Shown here one piece after another: positions 5,301-6,678 of a stretch of DNA of 6,678 nucleotides (the stretch's first letter is position 1; the number at the start of each line of letters is the position of its first letter). The DNA is from Prevotellaceae bacterium (GTDB taxonomy: Bacteria > Bacteroidota > Bacteroidia > Bacteroidales > UBA932): the NCBI GenBank assembly GCA_031264875.1, contig JAISDK010000111.1:1-6678 (forward strand), written 5' to 3'. The notes beneath the pieces were generated by a model. It did no database searches and was not told the DNA's origin. It saw nothing but the letters and a program-made list of their open reading frames with translations. Made by a program: the position numbers and the translations under genes.

Positions 5301-6635
5301 CTATAGCACATGGAAAATCATGCTGAAAACCGTCATTCCGTTTCTGGAAACAGAATGTTGCAGTTTGCCGCCGTGCAGTCGCATGATGTATCGTGAGACG
5401 CTGAGGCCGATTCCCGAGCCGGAGGGCTTGGTGGTGAAAAACGGCACAAAGATATGCGGCAGAATGTCCGCCGGAATCGGTTCTCCGGAATTGGCAACAT
5501 CTATACATAGCCGGTCTGTAGCCGGGCTGACGACCGAAATCGTGATTTCGCCTCCCCTATCCTCCCCGACAGCCTCGACAGCATTTTTCACCAGATTAAT
5601 CAGCGCCTGCGATATCAGGTTTTCGTCGGCAGAGAGCGTTACCGGTTTGGAAATCGAGACAGTCAGCTCGATGTTTTTCTGCCGCACAGTCGTTTCGTGC
5701 AGTTTGACGATTTTGTCAATCAGGACATTCAGGCTGAAATCCTGTATCTTCGGTTTGGGTACTGCCGTGAATTTGCGGTACGATTCCACGAACGACAGCA
5801 GTCCCGAAGCCGTCGAGCTGATAGTCTCAAACGCTTCGAGCGTGTTCTGTTTCAGCGATTCCGGTGAAACGGCGGCGTCCCTGTGCATGAAAAGCATCGT
5901 TTCGCTCAGGGAGGTGACAGGCGCAATGGAGTTCATGATTTCGTGCGTCATCACACGGATAAGGCGAATCCACGATTCCATTTCCTTCATCTCGAGTTCG
6001 TTGCCGATGCTGCTTAGAGAGATGATCCGCATCAGTCCCCGCTTGAGGCGTATTTGCGACACTTGCAGACTGATTTGCAGTTCCTCGCGTTCGGTGGTCA
6101 GGGCAATCTGCAGATTATCGCCGTTTTTCAGCCGGCTGAACAGTTCCGGGAAAGTCTCGTTAATCGCCTGCAACTGATTAGTGTGAGTGAATACGGACAG
6201 TCCCAGCATGTCTAAAGCCGTGCGGTTCACCCGCTGCACAATGCCCCTGCCGTCGAGGATAATGATGCCCGTCGAGACGCTTTCGAGAATCAGGCTCAGG
6301 AAATTCTCGTTCTCAATCGTTTCCTTGCGGGCATTTGCCAGTATGTCCCTGATACGGTTCATCATCGCGTTCATTTCCCTTTCGCGCATCGAAAGCCTGC
6401 TTTCCGAAAAACGGAAGGTGTAATCGCCGTTTTCCAGAGCATTCAGCAGAAAATTGAAGTTTTGACTGTAAGACTTGTAGCATCTCCTCATCCTCAAAAC
6501 GCAAAAGACAGTCAGCAGAACGCCAAACACCATAAATACGTACCACTTCGCAACGAAGCAGAACGTCGCCCCCGCCACCGCCGCAACAAGCAGCGCTGTG
6601 TAGAAATAAAGTCTGTATTGAATTGATTTAAACAA
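5301..6635 (-). CDS. PAS-containing sensor histidine kinase (NtrB/NtrY/AtoS-like)
   Basis: This 444-residue two-component sensor kinase has two hydrophobic segments (about 10-28 and 30-49) with almost no periplasmic loop, so it probably senses a cytoplasmic or membrane signal. A helical linker (50-105) is followed by a PAS-like domain (about 110-200, with SVSTGIIILDGRGIVQRVN near its start). The dimerisation domain has H-box MTHEIMNSIAPV, with phospho-accepting His231. The HATPase domain shows N-box Asn351 (LVKNAVEA), G1 DVANSG (379-384), FFTTKP just before 405, and G2 GSGIGLS (406-412). All catalytic motifs are intact. The H-box type fits kinases that pair with sigma54-dependent NtrC-family regulators, which often lie just upstream in Bacteroidota; that partner would be beyond the right edge. 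The only initiator consistent with the frame is TTG at 6633-6635, because no ATG or GTG occurs before the in-frame TGA at 6675-6677. No Shine-Dalgarno sequence is visible. Confidence 0.92.
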   Translation of the reverse strand: MFKSIQYRLYFYTALLVAAVAGATFCFVAKWYVFMVFGVLLTVFCVLRMRRCYKSYSQNFNFLLNALENGDYTFRFSESRLSMREREMNAMMNRIRDILANARKETIENENFLSLILESVSTGIIILDGRGIVQRVNRTALDMLGLSVFTHTNQLQAINETFPELFSRLKNGDNLQIALTTEREELQISLQVSQIRLKRGLMRIISLSSIGNELEMKEMESWIRLIRVMTHEIMNSIAPVTSLSETMLFMHRDAAVSPESLKQNTLEAFETISSTASGLLSFVESYRKFTAVPKPKIQDFSLNVLIDKIVKLHETTVRQKNIELTVSISKPVTLSADENLISQALINLVKNAVEAVGEDRGGEITISVVSPATDRLCIDVANSGEPIPADILPHIFVPFFTTKPSGSGIGLSVSRYIMRLHGGKLQHSVSRNGMTVFSMIFHVL

Positions 6636-6649
6636 AGCTGTATAATATC

Positions 6650-6678
6650 TCAGTATCCGCCGTTCACAGTTTCTTCAT
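6650..6678 (-). CDS. Possible 3' end of the gene upstream of the kinase (partial)
   Basis: The last bases may hold the end of a minus-strand gene preceding the kinase. Two frames are open from the edge. One ends M-K-K-L with TGA at 6664-6666, leaving 28 bases to the kinase TTG. The other ends E-E-T-V-N-G-G-Y with TGA at 6650-6652, leaving 14 bases. A sigma54-dependent response regulator would be expected from the kinase type, and MKKL would suit the end of a Fis-type helix-turn-helix domain, but the fragment is too short to decide. Alternatively this is simply intergenic DNA. Confidence 0.2.

Noticed and set aside
5320..6177. Long open plus-strand frame (285 codons) antisense to the histidine kinase
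   Set aside because: It lies wholly opposite a kinase with intact H, N, G1 and G2 motifs. Its translation is Ser/Arg/Ile/Cys-rich with no domain, as expected for the complement of a coding sequence.

Overview
The window looks like a chromosome segment from a member of the Bacteroidota, probably Bacteroidales. None of the gene starts has a clear Shine-Dalgarno sequence, the upstream regions are AT-rich, and the histidine kinase is of the NtrB/NtrY/AtoS-like type common in that phylum. This assignment is an inference; the window has no rRNA or other strong marker gene.

Layout. Positions 2-58 hold the last codons of an unidentified plus-strand gene, closed by a strong intrinsic terminator (about 88-127). 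A gene-poor, AT-rich stretch follows (124-717) with a hairpin and degenerate short-period repeats. Next is a plus-strand two-gene glycan cassette: a GT11 alpha-1,2-fucosyltransferase-like gene (718-1623) and, one base later, a GT2 (GT-A fold) glycosyltransferase (1625-2383). Both are visibly more AT-rich than the genes to the right. A 555-residue cytoplasmic TPR protein (2406-4073, minus) converges on the cassette. Divergent from it is a monofunctional peptidoglycan glycosyltransferase, mtgA (to 4972, plus), whose 5' end is unusual. A good ATG at 4231 is separated from the mtgA frame by a 12-A homopolymer, and the in-frame alternative is a TTG. At the right, on the minus strand, is a two-TM, PAS-containing sensor histidine kinase (5301-6635). 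The last bases may hold the 3' end of the gene upstream of the kinase, possibly its response regulator.

The most distinctive noncoding region lies between the convergent mtgA and kinase genes (4973-5300). It has two unrelated palindromic repeat systems side by side. The first is four tandem 23-bp units, each two 8-bp half-sites around an AG or CT dinucleotide. The second is a pair of 20-bp GTCAGC palindromes inside a perfect 27-bp inverted repeat, with a third half copy, resembling a REPIN or small MITE.

Functionally, the two glycosyltransferases probably act on the same surface glycan and mtgA polymerises peptidoglycan at the inner membrane. The TPR protein and the kinase have no visible functional link to them. 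I do not see a clearly new multi-gene system. The points most worth follow-up are the mtgA homopolymer, the 23-bp array, the GTCAGC element, and the altered HxRRGD motif in the fucosyltransferase-like protein.
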